DNA of 12,383 bases from Mucidula mucida (taxonomy: Eukaryota; Basidiomycota; Agaricomycetes; Agaricales; Physalacriaceae): contig JADNYV010000933.1 of the NCBI GenBank assembly GCA_015501055.1, positions 1 through 12,383 on the forward strand. The letters run 5' to 3'. The notes under the pieces are model-generated. The model was not told the DNA's origin. It did no database searches and worked only from the letters and a program-made list of their open reading frames with translations. Below are positions 1-9,193 of this stretch, piece after piece (the first letter of the stretch is position 1; every line of letters starts with the position of its first letter). The translations under genes were made by a program, and so were the position numbers.

Positions 1-711
1 AGGAAGTGTCTTTGACAATATTAGGGTGTATAGGATAACAAAGAGCACGCGCACTCTGCACCGCGGCTGGAAATCTGCTCAATCTGTCTTGTACTGATCC
101 CTACGGTCAACCATTTTCATGATTATTCCTTCAAGCATTGTTCCCGCTTTGCCGTGAAGAGATTGAATGCGCAGGGCTATAGAAGAGAGGAGTATTTCAT
201 TCTCAGGATTATTGCGGCCATGTCGAAGAAAACTGAATGGTGGGAGAAGGGTACCAGTTTTATTGGGAACTCGGTATTCTGTGTGATGATTTTAGCACGC
301 TGTGGGTACCTTGGACATTGATATTCACCCACGGCCTGTGTGCGGATGCCGGTGCAAGTTTAATCCTCAATCGGTTTTGTATGTCCGTAGCCTGGTGCAG
401 TCTAGATTATGGCGTCCGGAGCAAGTCGACGAAGCGTGACGACGACGCGACTTGCACATGATCGTGACTCCTCATTTCAACTTTCCTGCGGTCTTAACAA
501 TCTCGACGAGACTTCCACTTCACGAACGCTATATCTCAAGCGTGCTATCTCCACACTTCCTTTATTCGACACCAATTGCGCCATATCTTCGTAGTGTGTG
601 CGCGCGCTGCGTGGAAGGAAAGACAGGTTATGTCCGTAACCTCATAGTGTGAGCAGCTTCGCATATATTCTCGGGGACGCGTTGACGAACGAAGCTCATA
701 AGCTCAGTACT
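1..711. other. Intergenic / upstream region with no supportable gene
   Basis: Several short open frames occur here (for example 237-461 and 409-594 on the plus strand). They overlap one another, show no recognisable domain and have no convincing splice partners, so I call none of them. A TATA-like TATATT at 664-669 lies 48 nt before the ATG at 712, similar to the TATA-to-ATG distances of the two SDR genes in this window. It probably belongs to the promoter of the F-box gene. Confidence 0.6.
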
Positions 712-2320
712 ATGGGAGCCACGAATCCAAATGACCCGGTCGATACACCTCCCCACCTTGCGCCATTCCTTGTCAACAATCATCCTGTCCCGGATGAAGG
801 CCAGTTGCGTGCTCGACGCGACGCAGACTTAGCAGGAATTCAGAATGCCATGTTCCGCCTCATGGGAGAATATCAGGCCGTAGCCAGTGCATATGCTACC
901 GTCCTTTCCCCCGGAAGTATGGACAGAGGTCTTCAAGTACTGCACAAAGTGGCCCGCCTGGTTGGAGATACATCGTATCTCGACCTTTCCCCCGTGGATA
1001 TATGCCAGAGTCTGCACTTCATGGCGCGCTATCGTGCTCTCCATGCCGAAACTCTGGGACGACGATATTCGAATTCATGCACCCGAATGTATGGCGCTGA
1101 AGGATCCAGCGGCGATTCCGGAGACTGTCTACAGTCTTTGCAGCCCCACGCAGGGCTTCACGTTTCGTTTCTTTGGGAACCGTATGGGGAGAAAGACGCT
1201 TAATGACGCTGCTCTCGGTCTGCCTCTCTTGGAGTTGCTCATCCAGGAATCCCCTCATTGGAGATCAGCTAGTTTACATCTCGCAGGCCAGGAGCAGGTA
1301 GATGCAGTGGAGGCGGTACGCGGTCGTCTGCAGCTGCTCTCGTACCTTCAAATTTCGTGCAGACAGCTCTCTGATGGGCCAGAGAGTATTCGTGGGTTTG
1401 AAGATGCCCCCGCCCTCACCCACCTGCTGCTCGACGGCTCAAAGTGGAAGTTTGAGGAACGATCTCAATTTCCCTGGAGCCAGCTCTCGTTCTTCCACGA
1501 TGGCCGAACTTGTGTCGAGGATGAATCTATCAACTCGACATATTACACGGATATCCTTTCTCAGTCACCCGGGTTGGAATACCTGAAGATCATGGCAGCG
1601 CACGAACCAAATGTCTTCCTTCCAAGGGTCGTACACCGAGGCGTGAAGCGCCTAGAGTTTTGTGACAGCTCCATTCTCAGCTATTTTGCCTGCCCGAACA
1701 TCACTCGCATCACCCGTAGCAACGACTGGTTTGTAGGGGTCGAGGACACCCACGACGTATGCAATCAATTGAAGGAATTCATCTCCGCGTCTTGTAGAGG
1801 GCCTTCTCAATTGCTCACATACCTCGAGATCGTCAACATCATCCCCAATCATGACTTTCTTTCCATGCTCGGAGTAATGTCCGCGTTGACGGACCTACAC
1901 GTCGACTTTTGCAACTGGCAGGACGATATCAATCTCATTCATTATGAAAACATGCTCATTCGCCTCTCGCGCTGTATCATGGAGAATCCACGCACTATCA
2001 CACCAGAGCTCATACCGCATTTGGAGGCTTTACACATTGCGATATACGACTCCAGCAATTGCCCGGAGGCGGTGACTTTCCTCGATGATCCGTTGGCTGT
2101 ATTTTCAAGAAGCAGAGTTCGGATGACGCCGCTAAAGTCGGTAGAAGTGTGCGTGTACGCGAAGCAAGTAAACGTCTCGGCGCAGAATAGGGCGTTCTAT
2201 TCCGGGTTGAGGGAAAGAGAGATGTGCCATCTTCGTGTGTACTCTTGTTACAATCGTGATGATGGGTCTGGGCTGCCAAACCAAGTCGCTTATACAAGCT
2301 TGGAGACAGAGTGCGAATAG
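712..2320 (+). CDS. F-box domain protein, reading frame apparently shifted before the F-box
   Basis: F-box proteins are the substrate-recognition subunits of SCF ubiquitin ligases and bind Skp1 through the F-box. Agaricomycetes carry large families with this layout: an N-terminal helix, the F-box, then a leucine-rich C-terminal part. From the ATG at 712 the frame encodes the usual N-terminal region (PHLAPFLVNNHPVPDEG, then a charged helix) and stops at 1203. The F-box (FPPEVWTEVFKYC, then VCTSWRAIVLSMPKLW) is one frame over. It is open from about 884 to the stop at 2318-2320, and its first ATG is at 893. The frames meet around the C5 tract at 908-912, so a small indel there, an unseen intron, or true initiation at 893 (475 residues) are the options. 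A non-consensus intron 808-883 would restore frame but delete the helix. Downstream, repeated short Leu-rich segments (LTHLLLDG, LEYLKIM, LTYLEIV, LTDLHVDF) suggest a degenerate LRR-like fold. The target is unknown. The gene is convergent with the next gene, 245 nt away. Confidence 0.72.
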
Positions 2321-2565
2321 CTTGACTCCTTACTAAATTGACTCAATGCTACTTTATAAAACTCGTACTAATAATCGCCGACGACTAAAGACTAGTCACC
2401 TAGTGATTATATGAGTCCGCGCGTAGGTTGCAATCGACTTTGACGGGTTGATTGAGATTCGCTTACTAGGCTGTCGGATAGGATTACGCGCGCTGCCTCG
2501 TCATTGAGGCTTGAGGCCGTCGAGAATAATAGTTGAGATAGTGAGCGAAACAAAATACAGACAAT

Positions 2566-2988
2566 CTAATGCATGCCAGAATAACGAGGATCCATGGGAC
2601 CCATACCTGGCGAACCCATCCCGCCCATGCCTCCGCCCATACCACCCATACCACCAGGCATGCCACCACCCATACCCCCGCCCATATTTGGCAATCCAGC
2701 GCCTCCCATGCCTCCACCCATACCCATGCCGCCCATGCCGCCTCCCATGTTTGGTAAACCTGCGCCGCCTCCCATATTCGGCAAACCGCCCATGCCCATG
2801 CCCATGCCGACCATTGCCCGAGGCATTTCGGCCGGTCCGGGCAAACCCATGCCGCCCATACCTCTTGTCATGTCTGGCCCCATGCCCATTCCGTCCAAGT
2901 CAGGCGGGCGGCCCATGCCCATCATTTCGCCACGACCCATTCCCATTCCCATTCCCATAGCGCCGCCTGGCATTCCCATTGGACCGCC
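2566..2988 (-). repeat. Gly/Met-rich coding repeat
   Basis: This is a degenerate low-complexity stretch built on GGC/GGT/GGA-ATG codons on the minus strand. The clearest unit, GLPNMGGG, occurs three times (one copy begins AGLPN), separated by GMGG blocks. Because CATG is its own reverse complement, the plus strand reads CCC-ATG repeats, giving a Pro/Met/Ile open frame at 2594-3031 that I treat as a shadow. Units vary at the nucleotide level, so this is an old, drifting repeat rather than a fresh microsatellite. Confidence 0.75.
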
Positions 2989-3579
2989 ACTACGAGGAAA
3001 CCCAGGTGGAGGACCGCCACGGCCCGGGTAGGGATAGTTGACTTGCTGGGGTGGACCGCGCTGGGGTTGTTGAGCATATCCTCGAGAACTTGAGTGAGGA
3101 GACGAGCCGCTATGGTGATGTGAAGGGTGATGTGACTGATGTGAAGGGAGGGAGTGTGGATGGGATGGGGGCTGGGGCGGCGGCGGCGGCGGGGTGGTCT
3201 TTCGACGAGTGAACCGGACAAGGACCGTCGGGTCATAGTACAGGTTTGAATGCTCGTCGACATGGAATTGCTGCGTCCCAATGTCCCACTGTGGCCCGCG
3301 AGACGCCCGAGCTGTCATGAGGAACGAATTCCATTCAGACGCACTTTCAATGCTTTCTGCGAGACCACTGTCACTGCTGCTCCCTGGTCGGCTCAGATCC
3401 ACTCGGACGCCTTTTTCTTTCGCCGCATTCTGCACTTCGGCTGTCATTTTGCTGCCCAAATCCTGCGCATTATGCCTTGGCACGCTTACTCGCACACCCC
3501 GTACCGGTCGACCAGGAGCCATATACGCGTTGAAAAGAGCGAGATATGATCGCGTGATCTTGATCTTGATCTCCGTCAC
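2566..3579 (-). CDS. Hypothetical protein with Gly/Met-rich low-complexity tail
   Basis: This is an open frame of 337 codons without a needed intron. I do not recognise a named family. The ATG at 3577-3579 opens the frame. A second Met at 3520-3522 (MAPGRPVRGVRV) is an equally likely start, giving 318 residues. Counting from the first Met, residues 20-128 are of mixed composition and look globular (SEWNSFLMTA, WDIGTQQFHVDEH, YYDPTVLVRF). Residues about 129-195 are Pro/His/Ser-rich, starting with a run of six prolines. Residues about 198-337 are Gly/Met-rich with Pro and repeated GLPNMGGG-type units, likely disordered. No signal peptide or membrane segment is evident. Such tails are often seen in RNA-binding or scaffold proteins, but no RNA-binding motif is visible, so no function is assigned. 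The gene faces away from SDR1 across a 292-nt spacer. Confidence 0.68.
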   Translation of the reverse strand: MTEIKIKITRSYLALFNAYMAPGRPVRGVRVSVPRHNAQDLGSKMTAEVQNAAKEKGVRVDLSRPGSSSDSGLAESIESASEWNSFLMTARASRGPQWDIGTQQFHVDEHSNLYYDPTVLVRFTRRKTTPPPPPPQPPSHPHSLPSHQSHHPSHHHSGSSPHSSSRGYAQQPQRGPPQQVNYPYPGRGGPPPGFPRSGGPMGMPGGAMGMGMGMGRGEMMGMGRPPDLDGMGMGPDMTRGMGGMGLPGPAEMPRAMVGMGMGMGGLPNMGGGAGLPNMGGGMGGMGMGGGMGGAGLPNMGGGMGGGMPGGMGGMGGGMGGMGSPGMGPMDPRYSGMH

Positions 3580-3871
3580 TCATTCTCTCACGATTCTTCG
3601 TAGGTTGGAACAAGTCTAGGCATTTGCAGCTCCACCTTTGTCGACCTCTTTCGGAGAAATGACAGTGGTACTCATCTCTCATGGGACTTGCTTTCTCATT
3701 TGACACCTTCGTAAGCCAGTCGAGAGCCGAAGAGACGCGCACTACTAGTAGGCCTTTTGGAGATCAGTTATCGCCTGATCCATCCCACGACATGCTCGGA
3801 AAACTAGACATTGCTCACAATATAAGTACATTGACTTGTGAACGGTGTCTACATCTTCCCCAACTTGTAAA
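3580..3871. promoter_or_regulatory. Divergent intergenic promoter region
   Basis: This 292-nt spacer separates the start of the Gly/Met-rich gene (minus strand) from the ATG of SDR1 (plus strand), so it must hold both promoters. TATAAGTA at 3821-3828 lies about 50 nt before the SDR1 ATG and is the best core-promoter candidate on the plus strand. I see no TATA-like box for the minus-strand gene. Short open frames inside the spacer have no support. Confidence 0.5.
3821..3828 (+). promoter_or_regulatory. TATA-like box of SDR1
   Basis: TATAAGTA lies 51 nt upstream of the SDR1 ATG at 3872. The duplicated gene SDR2 has a TATATAT at almost the same distance (50 nt), which supports both as core-promoter elements. 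Confidence 0.45.
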
Positions 3872-4968
3872 ATGTCCTTCTCCGCGCAGCAATTGTCTGG
3901 AAAAGTTGCCCTTGTCACCGGCGGGGGAACCGGGATGTGCGTACATACACACCCGTCTTCATGGCTCTACTGATCTCTTGCTCATAGCGGTCTCTTCATG
4001 GCGCAAGGGCTTGCCGCAGCGGGTGCCAAGGTCTACATCACCGGACGCAGATTTGAAGTCCTTGAAAAGGCTTCCAGCGCTTCTCCAGGAAACATGGTTC
4101 CGTACGTCTACTTTCCTGACACCAGATCAAGCCACCGACATCTCGTAGCCTCCGCATGGATGTCACCGACGAAGAATCCGTACTCGCTGGCGCGAAACAT
4201 ATCAGGCAGGCCGACGGGAAACTAGATATCCTCATCAACAAGTGAGTTGAACATTATTGTTAGCTATGTTAACTGATACAATCCAAGTGCGGGTGCAGCG
4301 TACACAGCACGCGAGCCGAACTTTTCTGAAAAGAAGCTGGCCACCTTCACCGAGAAAAGGGATCCTTTCGAAGTGGAATATATGCGCGATTGGGTCGAAT
4401 TGTTTACCCTCAATACCGTTGCGCCGTTTTTCGTTGTCAAGGCTTTTACAGATCTCCTTGTCAATGGCGCTGGGAAGGACCACACGTCATGCGTGATTAA
4501 CATATCTGCTGGTGCAGCCCGCTTGTTAGGATCGAACAGCATAACAAGTGTCCGTGCTGTCTTTTTGAACTTCGTCCAATTGATTCTAGATCTTATCTAG
4601 TTCGCTTACAACACCACCAAGGCGGCATTGGACCAGTTGACGCGCTCTCTGGCTGCCGATTTCGGCAAGCGCGATGTACCCATTCGTGTTAACTCTCTCG
4701 TTCCCGGATTTTTCCCTTCAGAGATCATATCGGCTGAAAGGCTCGAAAGTATTAAGACGACAGTGGTTCCGGGCTTTGTTGCTGTCGTTCCCGCAAAACG
4801 AGGTGGCCGGTACGTTTACCTCTCCCCTCAACTTGGTCATGAGATAACGTTCTGTGATTCTGTAGCCCCGATGAGATCGTTGCAGCGATGATGCATCTAG
4901 CCACGAGTGAGTATACGACTGGGGAGCTGCTGGGAATAGATGGGGGCGCTACTCTTGTCAATCCGTAG
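3872..4968 (+). CDS. Short-chain dehydrogenase/reductase (SDR1), six exons
   Basis: Classical SDR oxidoreductase, using NAD(H) or NADP(H) on an unknown alcohol or carbonyl substrate, probably cytosolic. Splicing predicted by eye gives exons 3872-3936, 3988-4101, 4149-4241, 4288-4549, 4601-4809 and 4866-4968, with five GT-AG introns of 46-56 nt and a 281-residue product, a normal length for the family. Visible motifs are the glycine loop TGGGTGIG at residues 16-23 (split by intron 1), LRMDVTDEES after intron 2, the NNAG motif at 90-93 (split by intron 3), the catalytic YNTTK at 181-185, a conserved helix after it (SLAADFGK), and the C-terminal GELLGIDGGA signature. The ATG at 3872 gives the short N-terminus typical before the first strand (LSGKVALVTG). 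The serine usually 13-14 residues before the catalytic Tyr is not where expected: those positions are Ala 167/168, and the nearest serine of that motif is Ser164. The fungal RhlG-like or 3-oxoacyl-reductase-like branch is the closest feel. Confidence 0.9.
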
Positions 4969-5563
4969 AATGGAATGGTTCGTTATAATTTCTGCTTGTA
5001 TATTACTCGTTTCGATCAAATTGGTCTCACTTGCCTTCACGCACTCTGACTTCCTTTCTGTAGCAAGTTCTGTAGCAGGCTCTGCGTATCATGCCATGAT
5101 GCAGTCCCTCAAACTTGCCAACCATAATTGGATGCCATGAGCTCAAGCTGCGTGTTGAAACTCTAATCTGAATCTGGCACGGCAATCGCGTAACCGTCCT
5201 CGTCACCTCGCTTTGCTCATTTCCCCACGATCTTGAGGCCGCCTGCGATAGCTGCGAACCTCCCTTGCGTGTGGAAAATCTGGAAACAGATTGAAGGTGC
5301 ACAAAAGAAGTTATTCATAGTAAGAACTCCTTGTGAGTATTCCTGCGTCAACTTGAATCTCGTCATAGAAACTCCGCTGTTTGTCAGTACATACGTGTGT
5401 ACAGACGCTACGCGACGGTCAAATTACCAGTGTCTCCGGACCATCTTACTAAGTAGCAGCAGCTTAGAAAGAAATTCGCGTCCAATGACCCCTCTTTGAC
5501 CAAGCAACATCAATGAACTACCGTTTCGCCTTCTTTGGCCAAATAAGATATGCCTTGTACAGC
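4969..5563. other. Spacer between the tandem SDR copies, no gene seen
   Basis: About 600 nt lie between the SDR1 stop and the SDR2 TATA-like box. Short open frames on both strands lack domain signal. A minus-strand frame of 33 codons (5217-5318) ends in a protein-like GGLKIVGK but has no homologue I recognise and no clear upstream exon. I see no repeat marking the edge of the duplication. Confidence 0.55.
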
Positions 5564-5570
5564 TATATAT
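5564..5570 (+). promoter_or_regulatory. TATA-like box of SDR2
   Basis: TATATAT lies 50 nt upstream of the SDR2 ATG at 5614, matching the spacing in SDR1. The promoter of this copy therefore still looks intact although the coding part is damaged. Confidence 0.4.
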
Positions 5571-5613
5571 TGTGGTAGTCTATTTCTGAACTTGTTCTCT
5601 TCAAAGCTTGAAG

Positions 5614-6695
5614 ATGACGACCTCCCCGAAACAATTGTCCGGCAAAGTTGCCCTCGTCGTAGGTGGATGCACACGGGTTGCTCAGCATCTAATGATGCTT
5701 TGTCTGTAGCGGTCTATCGTTGGCTAAAGGTCTCGCTGCGTTTGGCGCCAAGGTCTACATCACAGGGCGCAGACTCGAAGTCCGTGAAAAGGCCGCTAGC
5801 GCCGTGCCAGGCAGTCTAGTTCCGGACGTCTACTTGTTAGTTGACACCCTTGGGAACCAGCGCTTGAAATTTCATACTTAGCTTACAGATGGACGTCACC
5901 AACGAAGAAGCTATATTGAATGGTGCGAAACGCATTGAGCAGGTCGACGGGAAGCTCGATATCCTCGTCAACAAGTGAGTCGACAGACAGCCTCGATTCG
6001 CGTTGACTGATATGTCCCAAGTGCCGGTATAGGTCACGCCGACCGCGACCCACAGTTTGTTCAAAAGAAACTCGCCGCATTCTATGAGAATAAGGATCCT
6101 TTTGAGCCGGAATCATTAGGTGACTGGGTGGCCGTGTTTACCATCAACACCATAGCACCGTTTTTCATGGCCAAGGCATTCACCAACTTACTTGTCAAGG
6201 GCGCCGGGGAGGATAGTACGTCCTCCGTGATCAACATCTCTGCGGGGCTTGGCCGTATGTTGGGGACAGCTGCTATGACGAGCGTCAGTGCACTTTCAAA
6301 GTGACTTCACGTACTGAACATCGCAAAGTTTTCTTACAACCCTTCAAAGGCAGCATTGAACCACTTGACGCGTTCTCTGGCTGCCGATTTCGGAAAGCGG
6401 GGGGTGCCCATCCGTGTTAATGCTCTTGTTCCTGGATTATTTCCCTCCGACGTGGTATCGCCTGAATTCTTCGAGAGCGTGAAGACGACTCCGGTTCCGG
6501 GCTTTGTTGCTCTCACTCCCGCCAAGAGAGGTGGCCGGTAAGTTTTTTAGAGGTCCTTAGCGTCACGGGCTGATCGTATCGTGAACTTGCAGGCCTGATG
6601 AGATTGTTGCAGCGATGATGCATCTCACTACGAGTGAGTACACGAATGGGGAGCTTTTGGGGATAGATGGGGGCGCCTCTCTTGTTAATCCGTGA
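5614..6695 (+). pseudogene. Damaged tandem copy of SDR1 (SDR2)
   Basis: This is a second SDR gene in the same orientation. Homologous exons are 5614-5658, 5710-5823, 5882-5974, 6022-6283, 6329-6537 and 6593-6695. Exons 2-6 have exactly the lengths of SDR1 (114, 93, 262, 209, 103 nt), whereas exon 1 is 45 instead of 65 nt. Intron 1 is 51 nt in both and aligns without gaps, so 20 nt were lost precisely at the exon 1 end. Those bases encode the coenzyme loop TGGGTGI, and their loss shifts the frame so that exon 2 stops after five codons. Intron 2 starts with GG at 5824 where SDR1 has GT. A GT 4 nt later with the AG at 5887-5888 could rescue that step only. Downstream the frame is clean: NNAG equivalent, YNPSK, SLAADFGK and GELLGIDGGA remain, with about 60% identity to SDR1 in exon 4 and nearly 80% in exon 5. 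The clean remainder implies recent decay. An assembly error is the alternative. Confidence 0.75.
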
Positions 6696-6841
6696 AGTTA
6701 CTGTACTACCTATGATGTCGGCTGTTGCCGGCGCACGGATGTGTTTTAATTTACCGGTGTATTCTGGTGTCTTCTGCGTCATTACCTTTCTTGACCTTGT
6801 ACCCTGATGAGCGACGTACAGTAGAATCGACTGCACTCGCA

Positions 6842-8404
6842 ATGCGTCGTGTCTTGTTGCAGAAATATCGCTACATTTTTGGAGTCACTGGTGCCTATGC
6901 TCTGCGGCATGTCAACATCACTCTCAGCGGTGGGTCTTTCATGGCTAATTCTGCTTTCATATTTACACTGGATTTTGTACTTCAATAGACGATCTTGGTC
7001 GTGAGCTTGAAGGGCGATTTTCGCAGTCGTCAGTCAACTTTTCACCAGGAATAGCTCGTTTCGACAGCCATATTCTGTCCAAGTGCGTTCCCGCCCAAAC
7101 GACTAATCCTTCTACTTACTAAGTAACGTCTGACTATCAGGGACCCGGTCGGTCCAGCCCACGTCCAGCAGGCCTCTGCAGTTCTTCCGGACGGACGCGT
7201 CTGGTCATTCTCTTGTCTCGTCGACAATCACCACGGCCATCATACTTCGGGATGGCTGGCGAAGAACTTCATTCCTGCGGCCGTCGGCAAGGTCGCAGCC
7301 CTCTTCTCCAAGACGAAGCCATCTCCAGACGCGCCTGCTTCGTCACCCACGTTCAGGACCATCGACGACAGCATCACGTCCCCGGCAGACCAGAAACCCT
7401 TCGGTGAACCTCCAGACGAGGAAATCAATGACGAGCTGAGGGACTTGTTCCTAACGGTGGATGACGATATCATAAACCTCGGCGCAATGCTAGCAATGTC
7501 AAACAAGCGGAGAAGAAATAGTCAGTTACTTTGGAAAGCCGCAGATGGAGTGGAGAACGAGCATGGTACTCCAAACGGTGCAGCCAACGTATTGCAGCCT
7601 GCATTGAGTGGAAGCTCCCTGATCCTCACATTCTTTGACTCAAGAACACAAATTCTGCATGTTGCTACCACTGGAGACACTCGGGCTATCTTTGGCAGGA
7701 GTCGAGGTGATAAAGGTGGATATGATGTCCAACTGCTTGGGCAGACGCAGCTCGATGCAGACGCGCGTAGAGTCGAGCAGGAACATCCTGGGGAGAGGAG
7801 CTTGGTAGACAAACAAGGTAACCTATTCGGTGGTGTGAGCCCTCTTCGTGTCTTTGGCATGGCACCGTTGAAGTGGACGAAAGAGGTGAAAGAGAAGATT
7901 GGAATGGATCAAGAAACGTACTACAACGGTGCTATAGAAGGGAAAGTACTCACGCCGCCGTATCTCACCGCAGAGCCCATTATCACGTCTATTCAAGTCC
8001 AAGAGGGCGACGTCCTTGTCATGGCTTCCTCCGCTTTATTCCCAACTCCAAACGCACCGCCAATCCAAGACGTTTTCAACGTTGTGGATACCGCTCTACA
8101 CTCAACAGAGCGACCTTCACGTCGGCGTGTCACACAGAGCATAGATTTGGTGGACGAGGATGTACCGCCGGAGCTCCGGTTTTCTGGCAGGGCTGTTAAT
8201 AGCAGCATCGGGCTCTTCGACACTATCGAGCGTACTTGGAAGAACATATTTTTGAGCGATGACAAGGACGGATGGTTTGAGGATCGGAATCTAGCTACGA
8301 AAGTTGTGGAGGGATTACGTGGAGACAAGGAAGAATTACCTCTCGGAGTGGCACTCTCTGTGGCGGTGTTGGTCTTTGGAAAGATGAATTCTCCTAATAA
8401 CTAG
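6842..8404 (+). CDS. PP2C / pyruvate dehydrogenase phosphatase-like protein, probably catalytically dead
   Basis: Predicted exons are 6842-6929, 6989-7082 and 7141-8404, with introns of 59 and 58 nt, giving 481 residues. The N-terminus (MRRVLLQKYRYIF) is basic and hydrophobic, as in mitochondrial-targeted PDP-type phosphatases. PP2C enzymes remove phosphate from Ser/Thr using two metal ions held by acidic residues. Recognisable landmarks are SKDPVGPAH at 60-68 (usually a DPxED-type motif), VDNHHGHHTS starting at 88 (usually VxDGHGG), GDTRAIFG at 239-246, VFGMAPLKW from 298 (usually RAFGD), TPPYLTAEP, MASSALF at 355-361 (usually ASDGLWD) and GVALSVAVLVF near 463 (usually DDxTVxVV). Of the metal ligands only Asp89 seems kept. 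The Glu/Asp before AH, the Asp of SDG and the C-terminal Asp are replaced by Gly/Pro, Ser358 and Val464. The fold and frame are well preserved, so a non-catalytic, binding role is more likely than a pseudogene. It starts 146 nt after SDR2. Confidence 0.85.
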
Positions 8405-9193
8405 TGAAAACAAATGAAAGTGTATCTCTAATCGAATATCGTATCCATCCACCAGCGCAGCTATGAATGACTCGCTGCTCGTCTTTCAGTAAAGTCTGAC
8501 TACGATTCGATGACAAGAACATCCCAATCCCGAGATGGTGGCGCATTATTCGTCCCGCTAGTCGACCGCAAGGTCACTAGGATAAATGTTTTTTAACGTG
8601 CATTGGTCGGCCCGCCATGTTGGCGAGCCTTAAGCCCGGGGTCCACGACAAGGCCGCACGCGGATGGACGTCGTAGTACAAACGCCACCCTCCCCGAGAA
8701 ACCGTCCAGTCTGTGAGAAGTGAATCAGGAGAGATACACGAGGAAAACAGATACAACAGGAAGCTCGAGGCATCGCAGAGACGGAGAACGAGATAGAGGC
8801 GTAGGCAGAGATAGACCAGAGGAATGATAAGCAAGACAACAAGTGAGTTCAGAAACCGCCCAGAGAACCGTCGAAGAGTGTTCATATGTATGTAGGGCCT
8901 GTTAGCTTGATCATAGAAGAAGACAAGAAGCCGCCAACAAGAGAGTACAAAGAGCAGTGTTGAGAGACGACAAGCAAGAAAACGAGTAGCACCGCCAAGA
9001 ACTTGAGAATCGCCAAAGAGTATTCGCCTTCAACAGGACGTTTCGCCATGCAGACCATGGAAGGCAGTATGCCACTAGCACGAGAGTATCAGAGCATAAA
9101 AAGAAGAAGCAGTTCGGAGCTGAGAAGGACGAGACTGGACGGTTAAAATCTATAGTGCTTGTTATTCCATCCTTTTATCCTCTAGAGGGCTGG

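Noticed and set aside
808..883. Intron that would connect the two frames of the F-box gene
   Set aside because: It keeps phase, but the GTGCTC donor is poor and the intron would remove the N-terminal helix that is typical of the family. A small indel near 908-912 is simpler.
2594..3031. Plus-strand Pro/Met/Ile-rich open frame of 145 codons
   Set aside because: It is the complement of the Gly/Met-rich tail. The minus frame extends well beyond the repeat into non-repetitive sequence, while the plus frame is only repeat.
5217..5318. Minus-strand 33-codon frame ending in GGLKIVGK, between the SDR copies
   Set aside because: It has a protein-like ending but no recognisable family, no clear promoter, and no upstream exon with matching splice sites.
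5677..5709. Intron 1 of SDR2 starting at GTTGCT
   Set aside because: It would be only 33 nt. Starting at GTAGGT (5659) gives 51 nt and a gapless alignment with the SDR1 intron.
8577..8885. Minus-strand Leu-rich frame of 102 codons resembling a membrane protein
   Set aside because: The hydrophobic composition follows from the purine-rich plus strand (pyrimidine-rich codons). There is no domain and no clear start context.
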